Shown piece by piece: positions 28,090 through 38,199 of a stretch of DNA of 38,199 nt. Below the pieces are notes generated by a model. It did no database searches. It had not been told where the DNA came from and saw only the letters and a program-made list of their open reading frames with translations. Source of the stretch: Discostella pseudostelligera (taxonomy: Eukaryota; Bacillariophyta; Thalassiosirophyceae; Thalassiosirales; Thalassiosiraceae); assembly GCA_036940085.1 (NCBI GenBank), contig JALLBK010000028.1, forward strand, positions 1 to 38,199, read 5' to 3'. The stretch's first letter is position 1. Every line of letters starts with the position of its first letter. The translations under genes and the position numbers were made by a program.

Positions 28090-28836
28090 ATGGCCGACGA
28101 CGACTTCTTCACTAGCCAACAACCTGCCGGCGATGATTCCGCCGGAGCCTTCTTCATGGCCCCACCATCAGGAAATGGCGATGATTCTCATATTGGAGAC
28201 ACCTATTATGGCACCATTCCGGATGAACAGACCAATGATTTTTTCAACCCTCCTGCTCCCGTCGCCTCCGCCGACGGGGATGCATTTGGTGGTGGTGATG
28301 ACGGAGTAGTCGATGCGCCAATGGGGTATGAAGCCCCAGCGGATGATGGGGATGATGTTATGGGCTTTGCTGCCGCTGTTATTGTACCACCCGGTGTTGT
28401 GGAGGATGTCGATGACGATGAAGAAGAGATTCCCACCGGCGGCGGCATTGTTGCCTCGGAGCAACTCGTCATCGCCGAATCCACCCCCATGGCCAAATGG
28501 AACGAAGAGTGGCTTGTGACTCTCCAATCACGCAAGGATGAAGATGCCTCCATCAAGGCCGAACACATTGCCAAGGCCGAATCCGACATTGCTGCCTTCC
28601 AAGCCGAGCGGGAGAAGCGTCGTGAGGCACGCATGGCCAAAAACCGCAGTGATGAACAAGATAAACTTGAAGCGATTGAGGCGGACTTGGAAAATGACAA
28701 TTCGTGGCAAAAGGTGGTGAAGATGATTGAACTGAATCAGGATAGTAGTGAGGGAGCCGTGGATACGAGTCGGATGAAGGATATTTTAGTGTTGTTGAAG
28801 AATGATCCGGCCATGGCGGAGGCGTTAACGGCTTAG
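28090..28836 (+). CDS. Clathrin light chain
   Basis: A single exon of 248 codons with start context CAACCATGGCC. The N-terminal half is acidic and Gly/Pro-rich with FF motifs (MADDDFFTSQ, NDFFNPP), as in other light chains. Residues ~140-205 form the charged helix that packs on the heavy chain (WNEEWLVTLQSRKDEDA, then KAEHIAKAESDIAAFQAERE). The C-terminal signature WQKVVKMIELNQ, followed by DTSRMKDILVLLKNDP, is the trimerisation-proximal segment conserved from yeast to animals. The protein coats vesicles at the plasma membrane, trans-Golgi and endosomes. Light chains are poorly conserved, but the end of the protein makes the call firm. Confidence 0.93.
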   Translation: MADDDFFTSQQPAGDDSAGAFFMAPPSGNGDDSHIGDTYYGTIPDEQTNDFFNPPAPVASADGDAFGGGDDGVVDAPMGYEAPADDGDDVMGFAAAVIVPPGVVEDVDDDEEEIPTGGGIVASEQLVIAESTPMAKWNEEWLVTLQSRKDEDASIKAEHIAKAESDIAAFQAEREKRREARMAKNRSDEQDKLEAIEADLENDNSWQKVVKMIELNQDSSEGAVDTSRMKDILVLLKNDPAMAEALTA

Positions 28837-29412
28837 AACGTTAGAGGAAAGGGAGTGAAGAGTGAGAGAGATAGTGGTTAGTGTTTGTGTGAATGGGTGT
28901 GTTGGGGGGAGGAGAGAGGAGGGGTTATGTTCCATCCAGAACGCTTGCTGGTTATGTCGCCGCTGGGGGGAAGAGGAGGGGAGACAATGGTTTTGTTTGT
29001 ATAGGTTTGTCCTTCCGTGGGACAATGATTGCTGGTCAATGACGCACTCTCGAATCTAGAGGGGAAATTGCGAATGGGTAGGAGTATCGATAGAGTCGTA
29101 GACTCGATTGGTTAATCTCGTTCTTCTGTTTATTTATTTCTGAGTGTGCATCGATGGAATCGATGCCCGATGCATGTCCCCTCCCACTCCAAACTCTTGT
29201 GAATTCATATTGCGGTTTGTGATTGGTGCAATTGGTTAATGCAGACTATTCATTCTTTGAGATTGAGTTTGTCGGGCATGCAGCACCTAGATATGGTACC
29301 CACCTTCTTCTCGCTCTCTCGCTTCGTTCACCGGTAGTTCCGTCTGTCCGTTGAAGATGGCGCTCGGTCCACTCAGCCACAACCACAAGGCAAGTAGTAC
29401 TCGCCATGGACC
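28837..29412. other. Intergenic region with a small perfect palindrome
   Basis: The 3' flank of clathrin light chain is followed by the leader of the next gene. GCATCGAT (29148-29155) and ATCGATGC (29159-29166) form a perfect 8-bp inverted repeat around GGA. An ATG at 29357 in good context (GAAGATGGCG) opens a 60-codon frame out of phase with the following gene. Nothing else was seen. Confidence 0.5.
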
Positions 29413-29431
29413 ATGGACCATGGCCCATGGC
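29404..29431 (+). repeat. Four 7-bp CCATGG(A/C) units across a start codon
   Basis: CCATGGA, CCATGGA, CCATGGC and CCATGGC follow each other without gaps. Each unit contains an ATG (29406, 29413, 29420, 29427), and the 7-nt step places successive ATGs in successive frames. Only the second unit starts the long downstream frame. A change of one unit would swap which upstream ATG is in frame with the coding region. Confidence 0.85.
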
Positions 29432-31312
29432 GGCCTGGCACGAGAGGTGGCATCTCCTACGCCGACGTCGACGCTACGATGCTTCCGCCGAGGTCACATC
29501 ATCGGCTGGCAACTGTGGCTGTGGCATTCATCGTAATTGTTCTATACTTTCGTTCCCTTATCCTTACCATTACCACCATCACCATTGTTAAAAATCGAAC
29601 CGTCAATGAGTTCTACTCTCAAACAACTTGGGAACAGCAACAACTACAACTACCACAATGGCTCAACGACTACTTCCACTGGCACAATTCCATGCGTCAC
29701 CAATATCCAGGACTATCTCTATTCACCCACCCCGATTCTCCCGGAGTACTCATCAAATCTTGTGCACACAAATGTGGTGGATTGCATGATCGATTCGGCG
29801 GATTGGGTTGGGATTTATATTTAGCCAATCAAACAAAACGTGTACTGCTGATACATTGGTGTATTCCAGCGCCGATTGAATATTATTTGGTGCCGAATGT
29901 TGTGGATTGGACATTGCCTCGCAATGACAATGATAACATTGACATAGTTAACAAGTCGCCAGGGGCATCATATTCAAAACCAACAACACCGTTAACGTCG
30001 AAAGGGGAATTGGAAGAGAAAGAGAAAAAGAAAGAGGAGTTCATTTTGGACGATCGTCTCTTCTCCAACACCACAGAAACACACGTCCATTGCGATCGAG
30101 CTATACAAAGTTGGCCAGGTCTATTCGATGGATATTCTGAATCCCGACCCGGGGCTGAATTTTGGGAAAGTCAAATCGATCTTGCTTTACATCGAGCGAT
30201 ACATGGAGAATATGCAAATCATACAATATTACGATTTCAGATATTGGGATTTGATGAATATTTAGAAAAGCGATTACGAGAACGACATGGAGAAATGGAT
30301 GTCATTGCATGGACGGACTCGTTCTCTACCATGTTTTGGAAAATGTTTCGTCCATCGATGGGATTGCAGGAGGAGTTGGACGCAGCGTTTATCGATCTTG
30401 GATTGTTGCCTAAGACGGCATCGTCTTCTTCTATGGGTAAAAATTCGACAATGATGAAGATGACGACAACCACATCATCTCCACCACTATCTCCCTTCTA
30501 TGCCATCCACGTACGCATCCGCCATCCACGAGGACATGTCTCAATCAGCATGAAAGGGAACCCAGATAAGTTCGGTCTAGAATGGGAGGATGGTCCAACG
30601 AGGGATTTTGCTACACATGTTTCCGATCATGCCTTTCATTGTGCACAAGAGAGGGCACTACTCTCGGTCATAGCCGAACATCGCAGTAGTAATGCTACTT
30701 CCTCCACGCTGCTTCATACTGTTATTGAGAAACCAACTGCGTATGTATTTTTTGCCGACTCGGAAGAATTGGTGACCCACATGGGCAACGAGTATCATAT
30801 GGACGGTCTTCGAGTACGGAATATTATGGGGAGGGAAGTAGTGCACATTGATCGACAGCAGGAGATGTCACCCGAAAGTTATTATGATTCGTTCATTGAT
30901 TTATTCGTTGCGGCGCAGGCATCGTGCGTACAATTCTTTTTGTTGGGTTTATTTCAGTTCCTTCTGCACTTGATCTCGAAAACTCACTCTTATCTCTTTT
31001 TCTTGATACTCATCATGTAATTCTTTAGATGCATCGTATTTGGAGCTGGAAATTATGCATTATTGGCAGCAAAAATCAATCGTAGAGGAGCGAGGCAATG
31101 TCTTGTGAGGCATTACGTGAGTAATGAATTATCATTCTTTATTCATTTGGATCATTCGTCGACATGTACTCTCACAAAAATATGCACCATACACTATCAA
31201 CTATCACGAAATGACATTGTTTTAACAGCCGGATAGCTCCCATTCATTGGTTCTCAGAAATGAATTCTTGGATTGTGATGAGAGTTATAATCTTACACGA
31301 ACGCAGTTTTAG
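29413..31312 (+). CDS. Type II membrane glycosyltransferase, fucosyltransferase-like
   Basis: Three exons (29413-30923, 31029-31116, 31229-31312) give 560 aa, and all joins are in phase. Joining restores QAS|CIVFGAGNYALLAAKI and VRHY|PDSSHSLVLRNEF. A short basic cytosolic tail is followed by one membrane helix (~32-58, LATVAVAFIVIVLYF), the layout of a Golgi enzyme. The lumenal part has CGGLHDRFGGLGWDLYLANQ, which resembles the nucleotide-sugar-binding start of GT-B fucosyltransferases. IHVRIRHPRGH resembles the conserved Arg-containing motif of O- and alpha-1,6-fucosyltransferases, and FGAGNYALLA near the end fits the same fold. Potential N-glycosylation sequons are present (NRT, NQT, NTT). 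The donor and acceptor are not known. The start codon is uncertain because of the 7-bp repeat around it. Confidence 0.72.
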
Positions 31313-31932
31313 AGGATCGTGAGGGGTAGGATCGAGCGTGTAACTCACCCGTCGAAACACCATGAAATATGAAATGGATTACTGGCCAAGAAAGTGAGAC
31401 ATGGCATAATGTTCATATGAATGTAGTGTGTTTCTCCATACCATCATCGATATAATAATCAAACATGGTTCCATTCATTGCCTTCAACGTAGATTCTCCT
31501 TGACGAAGTCACGACGACAATCATCGCGGCCTATCGCGGCCATCGGCTCCACCGGCCTCTACGATACCGGCTGTCGGAAGTCGAAAGGTCTGTCGCGCGC
31601 CCTCAAACTCTTTCGCTTAATTTCGCTTCCCGCGCTTTCCGAAAATCTTGAAATTTGGTTTTTAATTTTCAATAGGAGTACCTATGTGGAATTTATCGCT
31701 CAAGTGCTTGAAGGGTGAAACGAGGCTGTTCCAGGGGGTTCGAGGCTGTACCTGTCAGAGGCTGTACCGAAAAGATGAACCGAGATCCAAGAAACGTACA
31801 GACGGATGAGAAGAAAAAGCTTCATTATCACCTCGAATCAATGAAGTAGTATCCCCAACTCGTTTCATTTCCTTGGCCCCATGAAGCATGAACGTGTAAT
31901 CGGTATCATACCTATTCTATCATCACCACCCA
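31313..31932. other. Intergenic region, no gene recognised
   Basis: A GC-rich patch (~31520-31640) gives a 96-codon plus-strand frame with no family resemblance. GAGGCTGT(T/A)CC words recur at about 31721, 31741 and 31757. The right end, with a CCACCCAATGCC context, is the leader of the MORN-repeat gene. Confidence 0.5.
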
Positions 31933-34900
31933 ATGCCTTTTGCTGAAAAATATCCGGGGCGGCAATCGTCCACAACCCGCCGCTCATTTTCTCAACCACA
32001 TCATCGTCAGACGCCGTCAGCATGTGCCGCCACAACTGCCACCGGCCGTCAAACCAGTGTTCGAAAATCACGCAGTATCTCTCACGAGGATAATTCTATT
32101 GCCATGGCAGGAGAACGGCAGCGATCCAAGTCGCGAAGTCTATCTAGGGCAAGCCATCGCTCATCACCCACCAGCGGCGGCGTCGGCGGCATGATGGCGA
32201 GCAGGCATCCCCGCTCACCAATCTCCTCGTCGAAGCATCGTCGCACTGCCGGAATTCCCAATATTTCAATAAGAAGACGGCGTGGACGATCGGAGACTCC
32301 CAAGGTTGACGGGGGGGATGCAGGGAAACAACAACAGCACCAATTTCTGCATCGATCAGGTGGCGGCGGAGGAGGAGGAATTATGAACAAATTTCGCTCA
32401 TTGTCGCGCAGTGCGCCACATTTCTCAATGAGGGGGGACAGGAATGATCGTGGTGGTAGTCGAACGAGGCCACATCAGCAACACCAGCAGCAGTCAATGC
32501 ATCAGCGAGAGCACCACCGCCAAAGGTCACCCAGTCAAGAACATCAATTTCATAGACACAATACCAGCAATGAAGCACGAGGACGGAAATTCAACAATAC
32601 CGACCGTGATGATACATCATTATTACCTATACCCATACGGGGCAAATCAATGCCATCTAGATTGAAAGTATCTTTGCGGTTATCACGTGATTATGACCAT
32701 TCTCACAATACGAAGGAAAAGATGCACGCCAACTCGTCCAGATCACGGAGTCGACATCGGAGTAGTGATGATGGAGGGACAATATTCCCAGCAGCATCCA
32801 AATTGCGATCCAATTCTCATGGCAAGAGGAATAAGGTACATGATGTTCGTAGTTCGGGGTTGAAACGATCTACCGCTACTTCTTCGAGGCATACATCCCA
32901 CAATAAATCAACTACTACTCACCGTCGTCAAGCATCCTCTCCGAACCGCAGAATGAGTGATGCCAATCATAGTCGCAATCGAGTACGGTCCAAATCCATG
33001 CCAACCATGGGAAATGGCATACTCCACATGGATAGGCATCAATCTACTCCTACCCAATATCCCATTCCCGACGTATCGACCATTGCATCCATTGATTCCA
33101 GTTGGAGATATAAGCGCATTAAGATGATGAAACGATTGCAAAAGCATAGGCAACAGCAACAACAACGAAGTGACGAAGACATTCATTACGAAAAGGAAAG
33201 AATACGATCCATATCTTGTGACCCTACCATGTTACGATTGGTACCGGCTCATGCCAAACAACATTCTCCCATCATCGGCAACCACGATACCATTAACAGC
33301 AACGACAACAAGAGTAACTATCTGAATTACAATCTGGGTGAAATGGACGACGAACTCATCGAACTGTTACGACAACAAAAGTCACGAATATCATCACCGC
33401 CGGACTCCTCGATATGGCAGTGGCCATCGAGTAGTCCGAAGTCATCCGTGGCATGGGGGAAAAGAAATCGAAGAACGGATGTTTCTACACCCACCACCAC
33501 TACCACCAATGAGGGGAAGAACGATAAGTTCGTGGCTAGACATTCTACTGGCAGTGGTGGGGGGGATTTCAGCTACATTCTATCCGATGGCGAGGCAGGG
33601 ACGCTTGATTCCACAACGTGGGAGGTACATGCACCTGATCCAGTCAAGAGTGCGCATGGCAGCTGCAACTATTTTGCAGAAGAGGACTTGAGGTACCAAG
33701 GCACTAGCCCACCTCCAACGCCAAATTCTGTACCATTGCTAGGACCACCACCACTGGTGAAGAGTAGTCCTGTGTCACCGGAAAATTCGCGGGAGAGTTT
33801 CATCGGCATAATTCAGAGTGATGGTGGTTGGTCAAGAAGTAGTAGCGGTGAGAAGAAGTCGAAAAGTAGTAGTGACTCGTCGGAGAGGGACAATATCAGA
33901 AACATCAGTAGTAAGGAAATGGAACCCATGTCACCTCCATCCTCGCCGTCGTCACCTGCTGACCCAGGCTCCACCTCTAACAAGAACGTTCATAAGAACG
34001 ACGATAACGACAGGACAGATTCGCCCGAATCAATTTTCAACAACTCGCCTTCGTCGCATGCAAAATCCGAGAAGAAGATCAATCTTGACTACCTCGTTCC
34101 ACCCTTGCATTCTACGGTCCGGTCAAAGAAACCCACACCGCAGCAATCCCATTCACACAAGCTTCATTTTCACCATAGCAATAACAAATCCGTTACAGGA
34201 CATTCGACTTCGACCGAACTCAAATCACGGAGCGAAGTTGCTGTTGGTGGAGTCGAGGGCTTGAACATACCGATGAAACTCAGTGATAGTTCAAATGATC
34301 TCATGTCCGAACTAACCATGCCCCAATCATTGTCACGTGTACCACCACCCCACGGAGTCATCCGGTCGGTAAAGCCTACGAATCGATTGCACGGTAGTAC
34401 CTCCTCCCACCCTACTTCTCCCGTGACTACTAGGCATCCCAAGTCGGAAGTGCAGAAACAATCAGTACCCGCGTCTCCGCAATTTCTATCGGCACTTCGA
34501 GCAATCCATCAGGTGCATAATATGTCAATGGAGCACAATAGTAGTAGTAAGGGTATGGACCATCCACCCAAGACAGCAGCAGGTGTGTCGTTGTATCCAC
34601 CACCTCCTCCGCGACGAGTGGCACCGGGTCCGCCACCTCGAAATCAATGCAGGCATGCGGCGAAGCAGCAGGCGCAGGTTCTCGCGGGGAATAATATCGA
34701 CAATCCATCACGACCACCACAGGCACAGTCTCACCCGGCCGGAATGACACCGGGAAATGGTTTGCTCGATGATCTTGCCCACTCTACTCTTCGTTCGCTG
34801 AGAGAACGACATCATCAAAGTGATCGTGCACTGTTTCCACCCTATGCCTCACGGGAGCGATACATGGACATGACGGGTGGTAGTGGTGGTGGTGGCCATT

Positions 34901-35714
34901 CGGGCGTCCTACACAGCAGCATGAATCCAATATCCAAATCCAATGAATCGAACAATTGGCATATGCAGCAATTACTTCACTCGTCGACAACGGAACTTGC
35001 GAGGTTGCGGGGTAGAATGTCTCCAGAAGAATTTGGTGGTGGTGGTGGCGGCGGTGGTAGTCAACAGACGCAGGCACCTCCAACACATTCCATAGGAGGC
35101 AGTACCACCGCCAGACAACGTGGGAAACGTGTCGAGAATATGCCGTACATGGATGGAAATCAAGATATTGGACTGTACACCGGTGAGACGAATGATCTCG
35201 GTCAGCCTCATGGGAAGGGGCAGATGAGGTATGACAACGGTATATTCTTCGAAGGGAAGTGGACCAATGGTACGTTCGATGGACATGTGTATGTGTGTGC
35301 TCTGGTCTTACGCGTAGTTCTCTTCATCTCACCATGCAATTGTGTCGACGCTGATAATTGACCCCATTAGGTGTTCAAGACGGAGTTGGTGCATCACGAG
35401 AACGACTGTTATCAGGCTTTACATCCTGGAAGGGAACAACACCATCCAAGAAAAATGGTACAAATGGGAAAGAGTTTGCCCACGGCATGATATGGGTAAA
35501 TCCATACAATGGCCGAGCAGGTCGATATACCGGCGACTTAAATCAGCATGGTATGCCCCATGGTAGAGGCGTGATGCGATACGATTTTGGTTTGATTGCC
35601 GAGGGAGAATGGATTAATGGACAGATTGTCGATAATGTTCTTCAAGGTTCAATGTCGTCATCATTCTTAGCGGGAAGCGTTGATGGCTCTAACTCTTATT
35701 TTCCCGCCTCCTGA
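31933..35714 (+). CDS. Long disordered protein with C-terminal MORN repeats
   Basis: Two exons (31933-35269 and 35371-35714), joined at phase 1, give 1226 aa. The first ~1070 residues are Ser/Arg/His/Pro-rich with no fold in view. They carry many RSKS/RSRS-like words, SP sites and a Pro-rich stretch (YPPPPPPRRVAPGPPPRNQ, ~890). Near the C-terminus two MORN units flank the join: YTGETNDLGQPHGKGQMRYD and YTGDLNQHGMPHGRGVMRYD, each followed by FEGKW- or AEGEW-like words. MORN motifs bind phospholipids or act as scaffolds, so a membrane or cytoskeletal scaffold is plausible. Only about two repeats are visible, fewer than in most MORN proteins. The 3' end is uncertain: an alternative join from ~35646 to 35879 would extend the protein. 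Confidence 0.75.
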
Positions 35715-36205
35715 AATACCATTATAGCATTGGTTGTCATTATCTGTCAATGACCTGCATGCAGTTGATTGCTGCTTGTTCTGTGGCGGATTTCCAGGAA
35801 TACTTGCTAACCTAATTACATACTTTACATACTCCCATCTCCATTGACCTCTAGCTGACTGTTATCGTGATACCAGATCCGCAGTCGGAACCCAAACCGA
35901 GCCAACCCTTAGAGGGGAGTGTCAGACCGATCGAGATGTTCTTGATGCAATCTATGCACAGAGACATGCGGAAGAAGTTCATAGTTCCTACCATATCCTT
36001 CAACACAGAGTGTTCTATGCACTGGGATATATTTTAGATGTATCATTTGGGAGATTTCGACATCTATTACTAATCATTAGGCAATCCTCTGCTTTGTTTT
36101 GTGATGCGCCACTGACCATGCAAAGATGATTCTATTCTTCCGTACACCAACTTCATTCCTCCTCCTCTAATCTCCTTCCCTCCTTCTCCTTCCAAAATCG
36201 TTTAC
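35715..36205. other. 3' flank with a possible extra exon of the MORN gene
   Basis: From about 35879 the plus strand has open frames with protein-like composition. One would join at phase 1 after codon LQ of the MORN gene (35646|GT) to AG|ATCCGCAG (35879) and read DPQSEPKPSQPLEGSVRPIE. Another frame reads VGTQTEPTLRGECQTDRD. Both are speculative. The remainder is the 3' flank of the PDX1 gene. Confidence 0.3.
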
Positions 36206-37629
36206 TCAATTCCAAGACGAACCATACATTTGAGTCTCCGTCTTACCATGCAAGTCCTTCTTGGGTGGCACCCGTCCCTCATACACATACTCTCCACCCT
36301 CCCGATCACGAAAGTTCACCGCATCTCCCTTAATATCACTAATCCCCACCATGGCCGGTCCCAATCCAGTACTCGCCTCCATCAACACCTTAGGATCATT
36401 GTAGTGTGTTACCGCACGTACAATCGCCTTGGCACGAGCTTCGGGATTGGAGGACTTGAAGATTCCCGATCCGACAAAGACACCATCCATACCCAATTGC
36501 ATCATGAGCGCCGCGTCAGCAGGCGTGGCCACACCCCCAGCCGCAAAGTTCACCACGGGAAGCCGACCATGGGTGGCAACATACTCCACCAATTCATAGG
36601 GTGCACGCAATTCCTTGGCAGCCACATACAATTCATCTTTCGAGAGGCATGCCAATCGTTTAATCCCCCCCTGAACAGATCGAGCATGTCGTACGGCCTC
36701 AACAATGTTCCCGGTACCCGCCTCACCCTTGGTACGAAGCATAGCCGCACCCTCGGCCACACGTCGCAATGCCTCCCCGATATCACGACATCCACAAACA
36801 AATGGCACATCGAATACATTTTTATCAATATGATTGACCTCATCGGCCATAGTTAGCACCTCCGATTCATCAATGTAATCAATTTCACATGCCTGGAGGA
36901 TTTGGGCTTCAACAAAGTGTCCAATACGAGCTTTGGCCATGACGGGAATAGTAACGGCGTTTTTAATCTCGAGGATCATGGCAGGGTCGGACATGCGAGC
37001 GACGCCACCATCGCGACGAATGTCGGCGGGGATACGCTCGAGGGCCATAACGGCTACGGCACCGGCGGCTTCGGCGATTTTGGCCTGTTCGACATTCATT
37101 ACGTCCATCTGTGGATATGCAATGTGCAGGATGAGGTACCAATTGGACGGAAATTTTGATAATGGATATATGAAAGTGAGAAGGAGAGGTGAATCAAGTG
37201 GAGTGATGCAAAAAGAGATACAGGCAGATGTGCGCCATCTTCATGGAAGCAATTGTTAGGAAACGAAGGCATCGGCGATATCAGCCTGAAGGCGCACAAT
37301 GTCGCCCACAGAAGATCCATCTTTCATCAGCAAGCGTAGAGATTGATCAATACGATGGAGCCCACCCGCTTCCCCCCCAATGCCTACCGACTATATACCG
37401 ACTAAGTTCCGCTTGTCGGACTACCCAAACTGCCTCTGCCACATCGGACCCCGAAGAAACAAGAAACAAGAGAGAAGGACGACGGCGATGTTCACAACTT
37501 GAATGAGCAACTCACAATCACTCCCCCCTTGAGCATTTGGGCTAACCCCTGCTTGACCTTGGAGGTGCCAATTTTGGCTCCACCATTGGTAGCGGCACCG
37601 CCGTTGCTTGCACCGTTTGTTGCTGCCAT
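36206..37629 (-). CDS. PDX1: Pyridoxal 5'-phosphate synthase, PDX1 subunit
   Basis: This is the synthase subunit of the DXP-independent vitamin B6 pathway. It makes PLP from ribose 5-phosphate, glyceraldehyde 3-phosphate and ammonia supplied by the PDX2 glutaminase. Two exons (37629-37516 and 37108-36206), joined at phase 0 across a 407-nt intron, give 338 aa. The join restores LKGGVI|MDV, with the substrate Asp. Further hallmarks are [31 protein letters not shown] (first catalytic Lys), [32 protein letters not shown] (second catalytic Lys) and [19 protein letters not shown]. Length and ends are standard, with a short Asn/Gly-rich N-terminus and no targeting peptide, so cytosolic. Two GGCGGGAA boxes lie 216-255 bp upstream of the start. 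It looks fully functional. Confidence 0.96.
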
Positions 37630-38199
37630 TATGCCTTTGATAATATTTATGAAATGGAGAGGGAGAGAAGATTATGAGGAAGAGTGTGCGATGCCGTTGG
37701 GTTGTCGTCGTCGTCGTCGTCGTCGAGATGAGTTGCAATTGACTCTTTCCATGTTCTTTGCCGCTGACAAAGAGGAGTGGGGTGTTGGTGAGGTGATGGT
37801 GGAAATGAAAAAGATTCTGCGGCGGTGGATGGCGGAGAGAGAGTGGCGGGAAGAAAGCGTCTGGACGCCGACCGGTCTGGCGGGAAGGTCAGATGCTTGC
37901 GTCATCAACTACGTCACGAGCTGCGAGCACCATCCAATCCATCGTTCGTCGGCTTCGCGCGCGCCGCTTTGGCAGGCACAAGGTATTTATTGGTCACTAG
38001 CCGCTGCGCAGCTAGCAGCAGCTAGCCCCGTAAAGCTCATTGGTACTTTTGTTATGTAAAGCGCAATGTTACCTTTACCATCATAATACCCACTTAGTAT
38101 AGCTCAATGTTACTAATTTTATTTTCCGGGGGGATTCCCCCCCGGACCCCCCCGGAAAAGTATTAACTGGGAATGATGTCAAGGCTCAATATACAATTA
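37630..38199. promoter_or_regulatory. PDX1 upstream region to window edge
   Basis: It contains GGCGGG boxes at 37845-37850 and 37879-37884 (the complement of CCCGCC, each in a GGCGGGAA context), and a CTAGC/AGCTAGC cluster at ~37998-38026. A long G/C palindrome follows at 38122-38159. Plus-strand frames here are open but show no family resemblance. Confidence 0.5.
38122..38159. repeat. G/C-run inverted repeat
   Basis: TTTTCCGGGGGG (38122-38133) and CCCCCCGGAAAA (38148-38159) are perfect 12-bp reverse complements. The loop itself contains a C7 run, so several registers can pair. It lies in otherwise AT-rich sequence at the window edge. It could be the end of a mobile element, a structured 3' element or a hard-to-assemble homopolymer region. 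Confidence 0.65.

Noticed and set aside
31428..31718. Open frame of 96 codons between the glycosyltransferase and the MORN gene
   Set aside because: It lies in a GC-rich patch, has no family resemblance and no supporting context.
36230..36856. Plus-strand frame of 208 codons
   Set aside because: It is a shadow of the strongly conserved PDX1 exon on the minus strand.
37499..38059. Plus-strand frame of 186 codons at the right end
   Set aside because: It starts inside the PDX1 intron and first exon in antisense and continues through promoter repeats. Composition is not protein-like.
1..38199. tRNA, rRNA, CRISPR or intact transposon
   Set aside because: I looked for cloverleaf-like arms, regular spacer arrays and transposase or reverse-transcriptase motifs on both strands and saw none. 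A covariance-model scan could still find a diverged small RNA.

Overview
The window looks like nuclear DNA from a unicellular photosynthetic eukaryote, most likely a diatom (stramenopile). This is inferred from gene content and style, not from a search. The genes are eukaryotic and monocistronic, split by short GT-AG introns (about 90-520 nt). They are packed one per roughly 2 kb on both strands, and their proteins carry long Ser/Asn/Asp/Ala-rich low-complexity tails. A nuclear L7/L12 with a mitochondrial-type leader, a Shewanella-like phosphatase, a plant/fungal-type PDX1 and a probable organelle-targeted protein fit a secondary-plastid alga. I saw no tRNA, rRNA, CRISPR array or intact transposon.

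Layout. 0.8-4.3 kb (minus): mitochondrial ribosomal protein L7/L12, a V-ATPase proteolipid and an unrecognised small spliced ORF. 4.8-6.2 kb (plus): a low-complexity protein. 6.9-11.1 kb (minus): three tandem paralogues of a secreted protein with ten conserved cysteines. The third is broken by one nonsense codon and lies in a 1.4-1.5 kb direct duplication that includes its flanks. 11.7-15.6 kb (minus): Shewanella-like protein phosphatase and a WW-parvulin (PIN1-type) isomerase. 15.9-20.4 kb (plus): a five-exon MAK5/DDX24-type DEAD-box helicase, divergent from PIN1 across a promoter with three CACGTG boxes. 21.2-23.6 kb (plus): a second, intronless V-ATPase proteolipid and the spliceosomal CCCH-RING protein CWC24/RNF113. 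23.7-27.5 kb (minus): a large probable plastid protein and a small basic/acidic protein. 28.1-35.7 kb (plus): clathrin light chain, a type II membrane fucosyltransferase-like enzyme and a MORN-repeat protein. 36.2-37.6 kb (minus): PDX1, pyridoxal 5'-phosphate synthase.

The genes do not form one pathway. Several serve endomembrane and secretory functions (two proton-pump proteolipids, clathrin light chain, a Golgi-type glycosyltransferase, three secreted proteins). Others serve RNA and ribosome biogenesis (MAK5, CWC24, L7/L12). I reconstructed exon joins by hand from GT-AG sites, reading phase and family conservation. Every join used is phase-consistent, but none is backed by transcripts.

The most unusual signals are regulatory or structural. 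One is a series of CCCGCC (E2F-like) boxes spaced almost exactly 20 bp apart, recurring with CACGTG in several upstream regions. Another is a complete 91-nt intron-like unit interrupting one copy of a duplicated segment inside a helicase intron. A third is a 7-bp CCATGGA repeat that separates a well-placed ATG from the glycosyltransferase reading frame.
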